12,457 nucleotides of DNA from contig LKNH01000046.1 of assembly GCA_001564135.1 (NCBI GenBank), positions 1-12,457 on the forward strand, read 5' to 3'. Shown in pieces: positions 6,853-12,457 of the stretch. The position numbers and the translations under genes are program-made. This stretch comes from Halobacteriaceae archaeon Tc-Br11_E2g27. Lineage in GTDB: Archaea > Halobacteriota > Halobacteria > Halobacteriales > Haloarculaceae. How positions within the stretch are numbered: the stretch's first letter is position 1; the number at the start of each line of letters is the position of its first letter. Under the pieces are notes generated by a model, which searched no databases, had not been told where the DNA came from, and saw only the letters and a list, made by a program, of their open reading frames with translations.

Positions 6853-7092
6853 ATGTCCAGTTCATCAATCACCGATTTGGGAGGCCTATCAGAGCGTGTG
6901 GGAGTACGCTCACTTCGTGAGGCAGTCATCGAACCAGTAACGTGGGTTGCATTCTGGAGTGCAATTGTCCTGCCGTTTCTGTATCTCCCACTGTTGGCGA
7001 CTGGACTGCAGTCACAATCTGTCCTCCTGGCGTTTCTTATCCTCGTTACACTGAACGTCATTGCCATCCTGATAGGTCACCGTCATAACTGA
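6853..7092 (+). CDS. Small two-helix membrane protein, function unknown
   Basis: The product is 79 residues. A polar N-terminus (MSSSSITDLGGLSERVGVRS, then LREAVIEPVTW) is followed by two hydrophobic segments, about residues 32-51 and 55-75, and a short HRHN tail. Two transmembrane helices in a hairpin are predicted, with no signal peptide cleavage motif evident. I believe similar short proteins occur in other haloarchaea but cannot name a family. The ATG 6853-6855 directly follows an in-frame GTG (6850-6852); ATG is preferred. The TATA box at 6819-6826 supports the gene. It precedes rnhA on the same strand with an 83-base gap that contains a separate rnhA promoter. No function is proposed. 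Confidence 0.72.
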   Translation: MSSSSITDLGGLSERVGVRSLREAVIEPVTWVAFWSAIVLPFLYLPLLATGLQSQSVLLAFLILVTLNVIAILIGHRHN

Positions 7093-7144
7093 ATTGCCCG
7101 CAAACCACCAACCGAGCCCTCCACTCGTTGCCGTTTTGCCCTCG

Positions 7145-7155
7145 TTTTTAAATAA
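7145..7155 (+). promoter_or_regulatory. TATA box of rnhA
   Basis: TTTTTAAATAA is centred 26 bases before the ATG at 7176, giving a leaderless rnhA message. The T run may also help end transcripts from the small membrane protein gene upstream. Confidence 0.65.
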
Positions 7156-7175
7156 GTGGAACTACAAGAAGGTGT

Positions 7176-7796
7176 ATGGCCGCTTACGGTCGGCCGACGC
7201 TGCGAGACCTGTTCGATGAGGCGCCGACGCCGCATATCGCCCACCCGCCGGCGACGCATCACCGAGACTTCTATCTGGCTACCGATGGCTCGTTCAGAGA
7301 GTCCGGTGGTGGGCTTGGAGTCGTCATCGAAACCCGTGACGGCGAGCGAGTCGGTCGTCTTTCTGTTCCCGATGACGTCCCTGATAACAACGTCGCCGAA
7401 TACCGAGCGCTGCATCTCGGATTGGATGTTCTCGCAGCACGGTCACCTTCAGATGCCCGTGTCGGCGTGCTGGTCGACCACGACCAGCTCGCTGCGAACG
7501 TCAACGCCACCTTGCTTACCGCAAGTGAACCCAGACACAGCAGACAGCATCCAGTGGCTGTTCCACAGACAACAGGTCTCCACTGGCGCGGTATCCGCGC
7601 ACGACTCCATGGCTTCGGTGCCGTCCGAGCCGCTCGGATTCCGAGCGATTACAATCCCGCTCATCCGCTGGCGAACGCACCAGAGCAGTATCGCCACGTT
7701 AACGAGGAACCTGATCGCTGTCTCCTGCCCGAGAGCGGGCCGAGCGAAGAGCAGATTCCGCCGCCCTCGCGGGCCAACCGCGGAGCAAGCGACTGA
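7176..7796 (+). CDS. rnhA: Type 1 ribonuclease H (RNase HI)
   Basis: This 206-residue enzyme is expected to cleave RNA in RNA-DNA hybrids. The RNase H fold carries the first catalytic Asp in LATDGSF (Asp37), the Glu in NNVAEYRALHLGL (Glu75) and the third acidic residue in VLVDHDQLA (Asp101 or Asp103). At the fourth position the usual N-x-x-A-D-x-L-A motif reads NPAHPLAN (160-167), with His163 in place of Asp. Before the fold there is a haloarchaeal-type N-terminal extension of about 30 residues, and a polar tail follows. A type 1 RNase H of similar size is known from Halobacterium. The ATG at 7176 fits the TATA box 26 bases upstream. A longer overlapping frame (7156-7800) shows no such motifs. 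Confidence 0.87.
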   Translation: MAAYGRPTLRDLFDEAPTPHIAHPPATHHRDFYLATDGSFRESGGGLGVVIETRDGERVGRLSVPDDVPDNNVAEYRALHLGLDVLAARSPSDARVGVLVDHDQLAANVNATLLTASEPRHSRQHPVAVPQTTGLHWRGIRARLHGFGAVRAARIPSDYNPAHPLANAPEQYRHVNEEPDRCLLPESGPSEEQIPPPSRANRGASD

Positions 7797-7844
7797 TTGA
7801 CGGTCTGTTTTCACAAACGCAAAACGACAGTCACATTCTACAGT

Positions 7845-7849
7845 AAAAA
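7845..7849 (-). terminator. T5 tract after the Fe-S oxidoreductase gene
   Basis: On the minus strand five T lie 18 bases after the stop codon of the convergent Fe-S protein gene. A TTTT at 7808-7811 could serve rnhA on the plus strand. The 70-base gap between these convergent genes thus has plausible oligo-T stops for both. Confidence 0.4.
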
Positions 7850-7866
7850 GAGGGTCTCTGAAAGCG

Positions 7867-10053
7867 TTAGTCACCAGCGACGGGCGTTTCGTCGCCAGTA
7901 GCAGCCTCGGCGGTGAGACCGTTTTCTTCCAGCGCTTCGACGATGAGTTCCGCGACATCGACAATCTCGATGTCGTCTTCGAAGTCACCAGTCTTGCGGC
8001 CATCTTCGTACATCGTCATGCACATCGGACAGGCGACTACGAACTTTTCGACCGCTGAACCGGCATCAGTATCTTCGAGCGCTTCACGGAGGCGTTCCTC
8101 GCTTGGTTTCGGTTCCTCCTCGAAATCCATCCAGAGACCACCACCACCGCCACCACAACAGAACGAGTCTTCGTGGCTGCGCGGCATCTCGTAGAGCTCT
8201 GCACCAGTTGCGCGGATGAGTTCACGCGGTGCTTCGTACTCGTCGTTATACCGGCCAAGGTGACATGGGTCGTGGTAGGTGACCGTGTAATCGAGTTCCG
8301 TCCCGGAGAGACCAAGGGAACCATCCGAGACTAGTTCTTCGATGGCCTGTGTCCAATGGAGCACGTCGATTTCGCCGTCTGCATTCCACTCGCCATCGTA
8401 ATCGAACGGCATCATCTCATCATCAGCCCACTCCTCAAAGTCGACTTCAGGATACTCGTTTTTGAACGTATTATAGGAGTGTGGGTCCGTACAGATGAGT
8501 TTCTCAAACTCACAGTCATCCCAGGTTTCGACGTGATGTCCGGCGAGTTCGAGGTACAGGAACTCCTCGCCGATGCGGCGGATATCGTTCCCATCGTATT
8601 TTTCATCCTCAAAGAGGATACCAAAGGAAACATCTGCAGCATCGAGAATCTTTGCGAGCGAGCGAGCGACCTTTTTGTTACGCTCGTCATAGCTTGGGTA
8701 ATCACCGACATACCAGAGGTATTCAACCTCTTCCTCACGAGCATCAGCGATATCGAACTCAAGTTCTTCCGCCCAGTCACCGCGAGTGCGTGCTTTGTCA
8801 CCGAAGGTATTGCCGTCCATCATCACGTTCTGGAAGACATCCTGGATGTTGGAGTCGACCTCTCCTTCGTCGACGAGCTGGCGGTTCATCCGGGTGAAGC
8901 TTTTGAGATGTTCGATTTCGACCGGGCAGGCATCCATACAGGCCATACAGGCCATACAGGATTCCATCGTCTCCGCGTTGATGACTGAGGAGCCGCCATC
9001 GGCGATAATCGGTTTCTCCTCCCCACCGGCTTCAAGGCTCTCACGATAGGATTTCAAATCGAGGATAACATCCCGGGGGTTGAGTGGACGGCTGGATGCG
9101 TTGGCTGGACAAACCGACGAACAGCGCCCACATTTGGTACAGGCGTCCTGGTCAAGACGGTCGCGCCAGGTGAAATCGTCAATAGATTCAGCGTTCGTCG
9201 CGTCAAGGTCCGATGGAATGCCGGGAAGTCGCGCGCCAGCTTTCTCATCGCGCGTGATAACGTTTGCATACGACGACAGCATGTGGAACGGCTTGGCGTA
9301 CGGAATCCAGGCGATGAAGAAAAATGCGACAAGTGAGTGTTTCCACCAGAGAGCCCAGTGAACTGTTTCGGCTGTCGTCCCGGTCGAGGAGACACCGACG
9401 GCACCGAAAAGCGCCTCAAAACCGAGTGCAGTCGCCCAGCCGACAAAGCTCACCACCTCGAACGATGGAAAGTCGTTGACTAAAATTCGGATTCCTTCAA
9501 CCAGAAAGCCACCCACACCAAGCACGAACAACGTCCAGACGAACAGGTGGTCCTCAAGGGAAGTGTGTGGGCCAAACAGCCGTTCATTCCGGACAATATA
9601 CCGTCGATAGATAACCATCCCGATACCGACGACGAAAAGCAACCCAAGCGCATCAACCGCAAACTGATAGGCGATGTAGAAATCACCCTCATAGACAGTG
9701 AATCCACCAAATGTCTGGAAGCCATACTGGTCAACGGCCAGAATGGTCGTCGCAATCAACAGCGTCAAAAACCCCCAGACGATGAAAGCATGCATTAACC
9801 CAGCATACACATCGCGGTCGAACTGCTTTTCGTTCGAGAAGACGATTTTGGTCGCGCTTGCAATGCGTCCAGCAAGCCCATCAGTCCGGGCAAATTCGTC
9901 ATCCGGACCCTCCGTGTAACTCTGTACACGCTTATAAGCCCCAACCGCAAACACGAGAATTGTCACGATAGCGAGCATATAAAACAGCACGTACTCTGTG
10001 CTGCCGATAGGCTCGTACGTTTCACGCGTTGGAGTGCTGTCGAGCGGTATCAT
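7867..10053 (-). CDS. Membrane-bound EtfD/HdrD-like Fe-S electron-transfer protein
   Basis: This 728-residue protein fuses a cytochrome-b-like NarI-type membrane domain to Fe-S domains. Five hydrophobic segments are seen (about 21-40, 86-107, 127-148, 170-190, 238-252), with candidate haem ligands His88, His239 and His257. Two [4Fe-4S] ferredoxin motifs follow: CTKCGRCSSVCP (305-316) and CMACMACMDACP (366-377). The C-terminal CCG domain is intact: PCHLGR (Cys597), CCGGGGGG (632-639) and CPMC (675-678). The first CCG domain keeps the fold signature (YPSYDERNKKVAR, SYNTFKNEYP) but lacks its cysteines. This architecture matches proteins proposed to pass electrons from EtfAB and fatty-acid beta-oxidation to menaquinone. 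A heterodisulfide reductase-like role is the alternative. No etfAB genes are in the window. It is monocistronic here and converges on rnhA. Confidence 0.88.
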   Translation of the reverse strand: MIPLDSTPTRETYEPIGSTEYVLFYMLAIVTILVFAVGAYKRVQSYTEGPDDEFARTDGLAGRIASATKIVFSNEKQFDRDVYAGLMHAFIVWGFLTLLIATTILAVDQYGFQTFGGFTVYEGDFYIAYQFAVDALGLLFVVGIGMVIYRRYIVRNERLFGPHTSLEDHLFVWTLFVLGVGGFLVEGIRILVNDFPSFEVVSFVGWATALGFEALFGAVGVSSTGTTAETVHWALWWKHSLVAFFFIAWIPYAKPFHMLSSYANVITRDEKAGARLPGIPSDLDATNAESIDDFTWRDRLDQDACTKCGRCSSVCPANASSRPLNPRDVILDLKSYRESLEAGGEEKPIIADGGSSVINAETMESCMACMACMDACPVEIEHLKSFTRMNRQLVDEGEVDSNIQDVFQNVMMDGNTFGDKARTRGDWAEELEFDIADAREEEVEYLWYVGDYPSYDERNKKVARSLAKILDAADVSFGILFEDEKYDGNDIRRIGEEFLYLELAGHHVETWDDCEFEKLICTDPHSYNTFKNEYPEVDFEEWADDEMMPFDYDGEWNADGEIDVLHWTQAIEELVSDGSLGLSGTELDYTVTYHDPCHLGRYNDEYEAPRELIRATGAELYEMPRSHEDSFCCGGGGGGLWMDFEEEPKPSEERLREALEDTDAGSAVEKFVVACPMCMTMYEDGRKTGDFEDDIEIVDVAELIVEALEENGLTAEAATGDETPVAGD
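8936..8962. repeat. Tandem 9-base repeat encoding the second ferredoxin motif
   Basis: The unit CATACAGGC occurs about three times in tandem. It encodes the repeated Cys-Met-Ala in the CMACMACMDACP cluster motif. It is explained by protein sequence and is not an independent repeat element. Confidence 0.6.
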
Positions 10054-10354
10054 TCTAGTTCCGGTCTCGGGTCGCCCGGAATTAACTCTTATGGGATTGT
10101 GACCATGTCACGTTGCAGGAAAAGAAGTAAACAAAAGTTTGATTATACCGTCTAATTCTATTTGGATGTCAACGCCCATCGGAGAAAAAGAGACGACCGA
10201 GAGTAGCTAATGATGATTGTTCGAAGAAGTAAACTCAGAAACGGTTTTTGTGTTTTTACCTGTGGGATGACACGGAGGAGACAAAAGCGAGGGAGATTTG
10301 GTCAGGGCTACGTTCCGAAAAGACAGAGAATATTACTGAAAGATATCATATATG
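10054..10354. other. Gene-poor intergenic stretch between Fe-S protein and Usp pair
   Basis: About 300 bases without a convincing gene. A TATA-like element on the minus strand near 10080-10086 (complement TTAATT) is some 30 bases before the Fe-S protein ATG and is its likely promoter. The rest is AT-rich. A 75-codon plus-strand frame from 10210 is very basic and arginine-rich, unlike haloarchaeal proteins, and runs antisense into the Usp gene; I regard it as chance. Confidence 0.5.
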
Positions 10355-10795
10355 TCAGTCGCGTTCATGTCTCACGAGTAAGACATCATAGGACTCATCG
10401 GCTGCAACCGGGCTTCCGACGCTACTCACGCTCGTGACGATACGTCCAGCGTTCTCGCTTCCGATTACAACGAGGGTCGCATCCTTCGTCCTTGCATACC
10501 GTCGGATGCAGTTTGCGATGACGCCAGAGGGCGCATACCGGTTGACGACATCGTATGCGAAGGTGGCTTCGGGGGTGGCTGTTTCAACCTGCTCTGCAAT
10601 TTGGCTAACGACTCTCTCCGGGTCAAACCGCTCACCGGCGTCCAGCCAACCGCGCTCGCGGGCGTATTCGGTGTTTCCGTCCGGAACGACTGTGAACGCG
10701 TGGACGGAGCTGCCAAAGGCTGACTGAATGTCCGTCGCGCGCTCAAGTGCGGCAACGGAAAGAGCAGACCCGTCAAATGGAACAACGACGGTCAT
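10355..10795 (-). CDS. Universal stress protein family protein
   Basis: The 146-residue product opens MTVVVPFDGSALSVAALERA, the first Usp strand with its Asp and helix. It continues with the second strand VHAFTVVPDG and a late strand ATLVVIGSENAGRIVTSV. The loop GSENAGR, followed by SSVGSPVA, is a recognisable but non-standard version of the nucleotide loop, in which the standard G-2x-G is absent but a G-S pair is retained. The ATG at 10793-10795 is 12 bases after the stop of the upstream Usp gene, so the two form an operon, with this as the distal gene. No partner function is evident. Confidence 0.87.
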   Translation of the reverse strand: MTVVVPFDGSALSVAALERATDIQSAFGSSVHAFTVVPDGNTEYARERGWLDAGERFDPERVVSQIAEQVETATPEATFAYDVVNRYAPSGVIANCIRRYARTKDATLVVIGSENAGRIVTSVSSVGSPVAADESYDVLLVRHERD

Positions 10796-10807
10796 CAGCG
10801 GCCCCCG

Positions 10808-11428
10808 TCACTGCTCCAGGACAGTTGTGCGCTGGGTAACTGGGTCAAGATAGAGGATATAATCGTGTCCATCACGCTCACCTGTCCCCACCCAGACGTT
10901 GTTCTGTCTCTCAACAGCAGTTAGATTGGCCTCCTCGTCTGCCGACGCGAGTGCGCGAGCAAGCAAATCCTCCGCATGGTCTGCATTTTCCACAGTAACG
11001 TCCGTACTCGGCAACCGAACAGTCATAACTGGACAGTGGGCATGGCGCACAAGCCGTTCAGCGACGCTGCCAAGGACCCGTCGACGAACACCAGTGCGAC
11101 CGTGCGTTCCCGCAACGATAACGCTGGCGTCGATTTCGTCTGCATACTCGATTATCGTCTCCGCTGGTTCACCCTCGCGGATATCGGTGACGAGATTGAC
11201 GTCGTGGCTTTCGGCCATCCGTTCAACCATCTCGATACCCGTCTTCCCTCGGCTTTTGAGTTCATCGATACGACCACCCGATTCGCTCAACAGTGATTTG
11301 ACATCCGCATCGACAACATGGAGCGTGTGAACTGTCGCGTCGTACTGCTTTGCCAGGTTAAGCGCCTGTAGCGCGACGTGTGCACTCCCCGTGCTTCCGT
11401 CGGTCGGATGGAGAATTCGTTCGTACAT
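10808..11428 (-). CDS. Universal stress protein with canonical ATP-binding loop and C-terminal extension
   Basis: This protein has 206 residues from the ATG at 11426-11428. Residues 1-140 form a full Usp domain: MYERILHPTDGSTGSAHVAL at the N-terminus, TVHTLHVVDA as the second strand, and GTHGRTGVRRRVLGSVAERL (107-126). That last segment matches the G-2x-G-9x-G-S ATP-binding pattern exactly. A further 65 or so residues follow, first an acidic helix (about 148-166), then a beta-rich part (VERQNNVWVGTGERDGHDY, 172-190, then ILYLDPVTQRTTVLEQ) that is not part of the Usp fold. The frame is open to 11650, but an earlier start would enter the nop5 gene on the other strand and adds no Usp sequence. 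It is the first gene of a two-Usp operon. Confidence 0.88.
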   Translation of the reverse strand: MYERILHPTDGSTGSAHVALQALNLAKQYDATVHTLHVVDADVKSLLSESGGRIDELKSRGKTGIEMVERMAESHDVNLVTDIREGEPAETIIEYADEIDASVIVAGTHGRTGVRRRVLGSVAERLVRHAHCPVMTVRLPSTDVTVENADHAEDLLARALASADEEANLTAVERQNNVWVGTGERDGHDYILYLDPVTQRTTVLEQ

Positions 11429-11545
11429 ACTTGGTGTTCGATTCCTTACCTTATCAGTATCCCGGAGATTCCTCGAGTTCGAGAAGGAAACCCAATGATG
11501 TGAAAGGAACACACGACACCGAAGACTCCGACAGGAAGCAACGAC

Positions 11546-11549
11546 TTTA
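11546..11549 (+). promoter_or_regulatory. TATA-like element of the nop5-flpA operon
   Basis: CGACTTTACC has a short TTTA core about 26 bases before the ATG at 11573, fitting a leaderless message. The match is weak. Confidence 0.4.
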
Positions 11550-11572
11550 CCGAGTGACATGCAAGGAAGCGT

Positions 11573-12415
11573 ATGAACGCTCGAAACCCCTCCGATTCGG
11601 GGTGGTTCGTAGACGGACTGGACCGCGAACGGGCGGTCGAGCGCGTACAAACGGGGACGGCGATGTCACCACATGACTGGCCCTCGATAGCCGTTGAATC
11701 GGAGGTTGTGCCGGATAGAGACGAGTATTATGAGTCCCTCCATGAGATAACGTGTGCCGCCGCTCGCGAGGCCGTTGAGGAACATGAGCGCGCTGACGAC
11801 CAGCAACTCATTCACCTCGTCCGAGCGCTCGATGACTGCCAGCGGACTGCAAACGAACTCACAGAGCGGGTCGGCGAATGGGCAGGGAGCCACGATGCAA
11901 CTGCGCGCATGGAGACAGCATATCTCCGGGAGCTCGCTGAAAGAGATGCCGATGGACTGGTTGAACGGCGGCTTATATCACTGGCAAAGCGAGTTGTCGA
12001 GCTAGAAACCGAAGCTGACGAGCTTGAGACTGCCCTCGAACGAGCGACGCCCGAGGTGGCACCGAACCTGAGCGAACTGGCTGGTCCACTGCTCGCGGCA
12101 CGATTGATTGCGCTGGCTGGCGGTCTCGACTCGCTCGCAAAGAAACCGTCCGGAACGTTACAGGTGCTTGGCGCAGAGGATGCACTGTTTGCCCATCTGA
12201 AAGGAAATGCTTCGCCGCCAAAACATGGTATTATCTACACGCACGACGCAATCCGGGGTATGCCACGAGAACAGCGTGGCTCTGCTGCGCGAGCGCTGGC
12301 TGGGAAGCTGACTATCGCCGCTCGTATCGATTATTACAGCGGCGAGTTGCGGCCGGAACTGGCTGAAGAACTTGATGACCGCATCGAGCGCATCCGTGCG
12401 CGTGATTCTCAATGA
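11573..12415 (+). CDS. nop5: Nop5/Nop58-like C/D box RNP core protein
   Basis: Nop5 joins fibrillarin to L7Ae-bound C/D box guide RNAs for 2'-O-methylation of rRNA and tRNA. The 280-residue product has a divergent N-terminal region (1-70), then a helical coiled-coil part (about 75-155). The conserved Nop domain follows: SELAGPLLAARLIALAGG (167-184) and the RNA-binding segment PSGTLQVLGAEDALFAHLKG (192-211). It ends with PPKHGIIY (215-222) and LAGKLTIAARIDYYSGE. Many archaeal Nop5 proteins are larger (about 370-400 residues), so this one has a shortened N-terminal, fibrillarin-binding domain. The stop overlaps the flpA start as ATGA, showing an operon with its direct partner. It is divergent from the Usp pair. 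Confidence 0.94.
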   Translation: MNARNPSDSGWFVDGLDRERAVERVQTGTAMSPHDWPSIAVESEVVPDRDEYYESLHEITCAAAREAVEEHERADDQQLIHLVRALDDCQRTANELTERVGEWAGSHDATARMETAYLRELAERDADGLVERRLISLAKRVVELETEADELETALERATPEVAPNLSELAGPLLAARLIALAGGLDSLAKKPSGTLQVLGAEDALFAHLKGNASPPKHGIIYTHDAIRGMPREQRGSAARALAGKLTIAARIDYYSGELRPELAEELDDRIERIRARDSQ

Positions 12416-12457
12416 CTCTCCCGACCGGTGTAGAGCGCCATTCCTTCGAAGGTGAGA
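12412..12457 (+). CDS. flpA: Fibrillarin-like rRNA/tRNA 2'-O-methyltransferase, start only
   Basis: Only about 15 codons are visible before the window ends (MTLPTGVERHSFEGE). This matches the start of haloarchaeal fibrillarin, the SAM-dependent methyltransferase of the C/D box RNP. The call rests mainly on position: the ATG overlaps the nop5 stop by four bases, and nop5-flpA is a conserved archaeal gene pair. The catalytic domain is outside the window. Confidence 0.85.
   Translation, partial: MTLPTGVERHSFEGE

Noticed and set aside
7156..7800. 214-codon plus-strand frame overlapping rnhA
   Set aside because: It has no recognisable motifs, while the rnhA frame carries the catalytic DGSF, AEYRAL and VDHD motifs and the fitting TATA box.
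8936..8962. Tandem repeat as a CRISPR or microsatellite signal
   Set aside because: It lies in frame inside the Fe-S protein and is explained by the Cys-Met-Ala repeats of the ferredoxin motif.
10210..10338. Possible C/D box RNA (C-box-like ATGATGA at 10210 and a CTGA near 10335)
   Set aside because: The spacing of about 120 bases is too long for a C/D guide RNA and no paired C'/D' boxes or terminal stem are seen.
10210..10437. 75-codon basic plus-strand frame
   Set aside because: Strongly arginine-rich, unlike the acidic haloarchaeal proteome, and it runs into the Usp gene antisense.
11429..11650. N-terminal extension of the longer Usp
   Set aside because: It overlaps nop5 antisense, contains no Usp sequence, and the canonical Usp start MYERILHPTDGS begins at 11428.

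Overview
The window looks like chromosomal DNA from a halophilic archaeon (class Halobacteria). The predicted proteins are rich in Asp and Glu. An archaeal-type ribosomal protein S17e, a PolX with a PHP domain and a Nop5-fibrillarin gene pair are all present. Many genes have a TATA-like box about 25-30 bases before the start codon, with no room for a long leader, as expected for leaderless haloarchaeal transcripts. By eye the base composition is only slightly above 50% G+C, low for the class. A moderate-GC lineage is therefore possible, but I cannot name the species.

Layout, left to right. Bases 1-503 (minus) hold the N-terminal part of ribonuclease Z (rnz), cut by the window edge. Upstream on the same strand come an AI-2E/PerM-type membrane transporter (573-1670) and an AlaX trans-editing protein (1733-2461). 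AlaX is divergent from rps17e (2609-2803, plus), which is followed by a small universal stress protein, Usp (2934-3377, plus). That Usp converges with no spacer on a GNAT acetyltransferase gene, which forms a two-gene minus-strand operon with a second Usp (3378-4267). Next is a minus-strand pair: a DUF5788-like protein and PolX (4317-6508), overlapping by ATGA. A gene-poor, AT-rich stretch (about 6530-6850) precedes a two-TM small membrane protein and an RNase HI on the plus strand (6853-7796). A large membrane Fe-S electron-transfer protein of the EtfD/HdrD-like kind occupies 7867-10053 (minus). After a second gene-poor gap (10054-10354) there is a minus-strand pair of Usp genes (10355-11428). 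Divergent from it, nop5 (11573-12415) overlaps the start of flpA (fibrillarin), cut by the right edge.

Functional themes are RNA processing and translation (RNase Z, AlaX, S17e, Nop5, fibrillarin), nucleic-acid repair (PolX, RNase HI), four Usp-family proteins in about 8.5 kb, and one respiratory electron-transfer protein. I see no tRNA, rRNA, CRISPR array, intact insertion sequence or clear sign of recent transfer. The window is mostly ordinary core genome. The points most worth a second look are the cysteine-less first CCG domain of the Fe-S protein, the C-terminal extension on one Usp, the altered fourth active-site position of RNase HI, the small membrane protein next to it, and the inverted repeat upstream of that pair.
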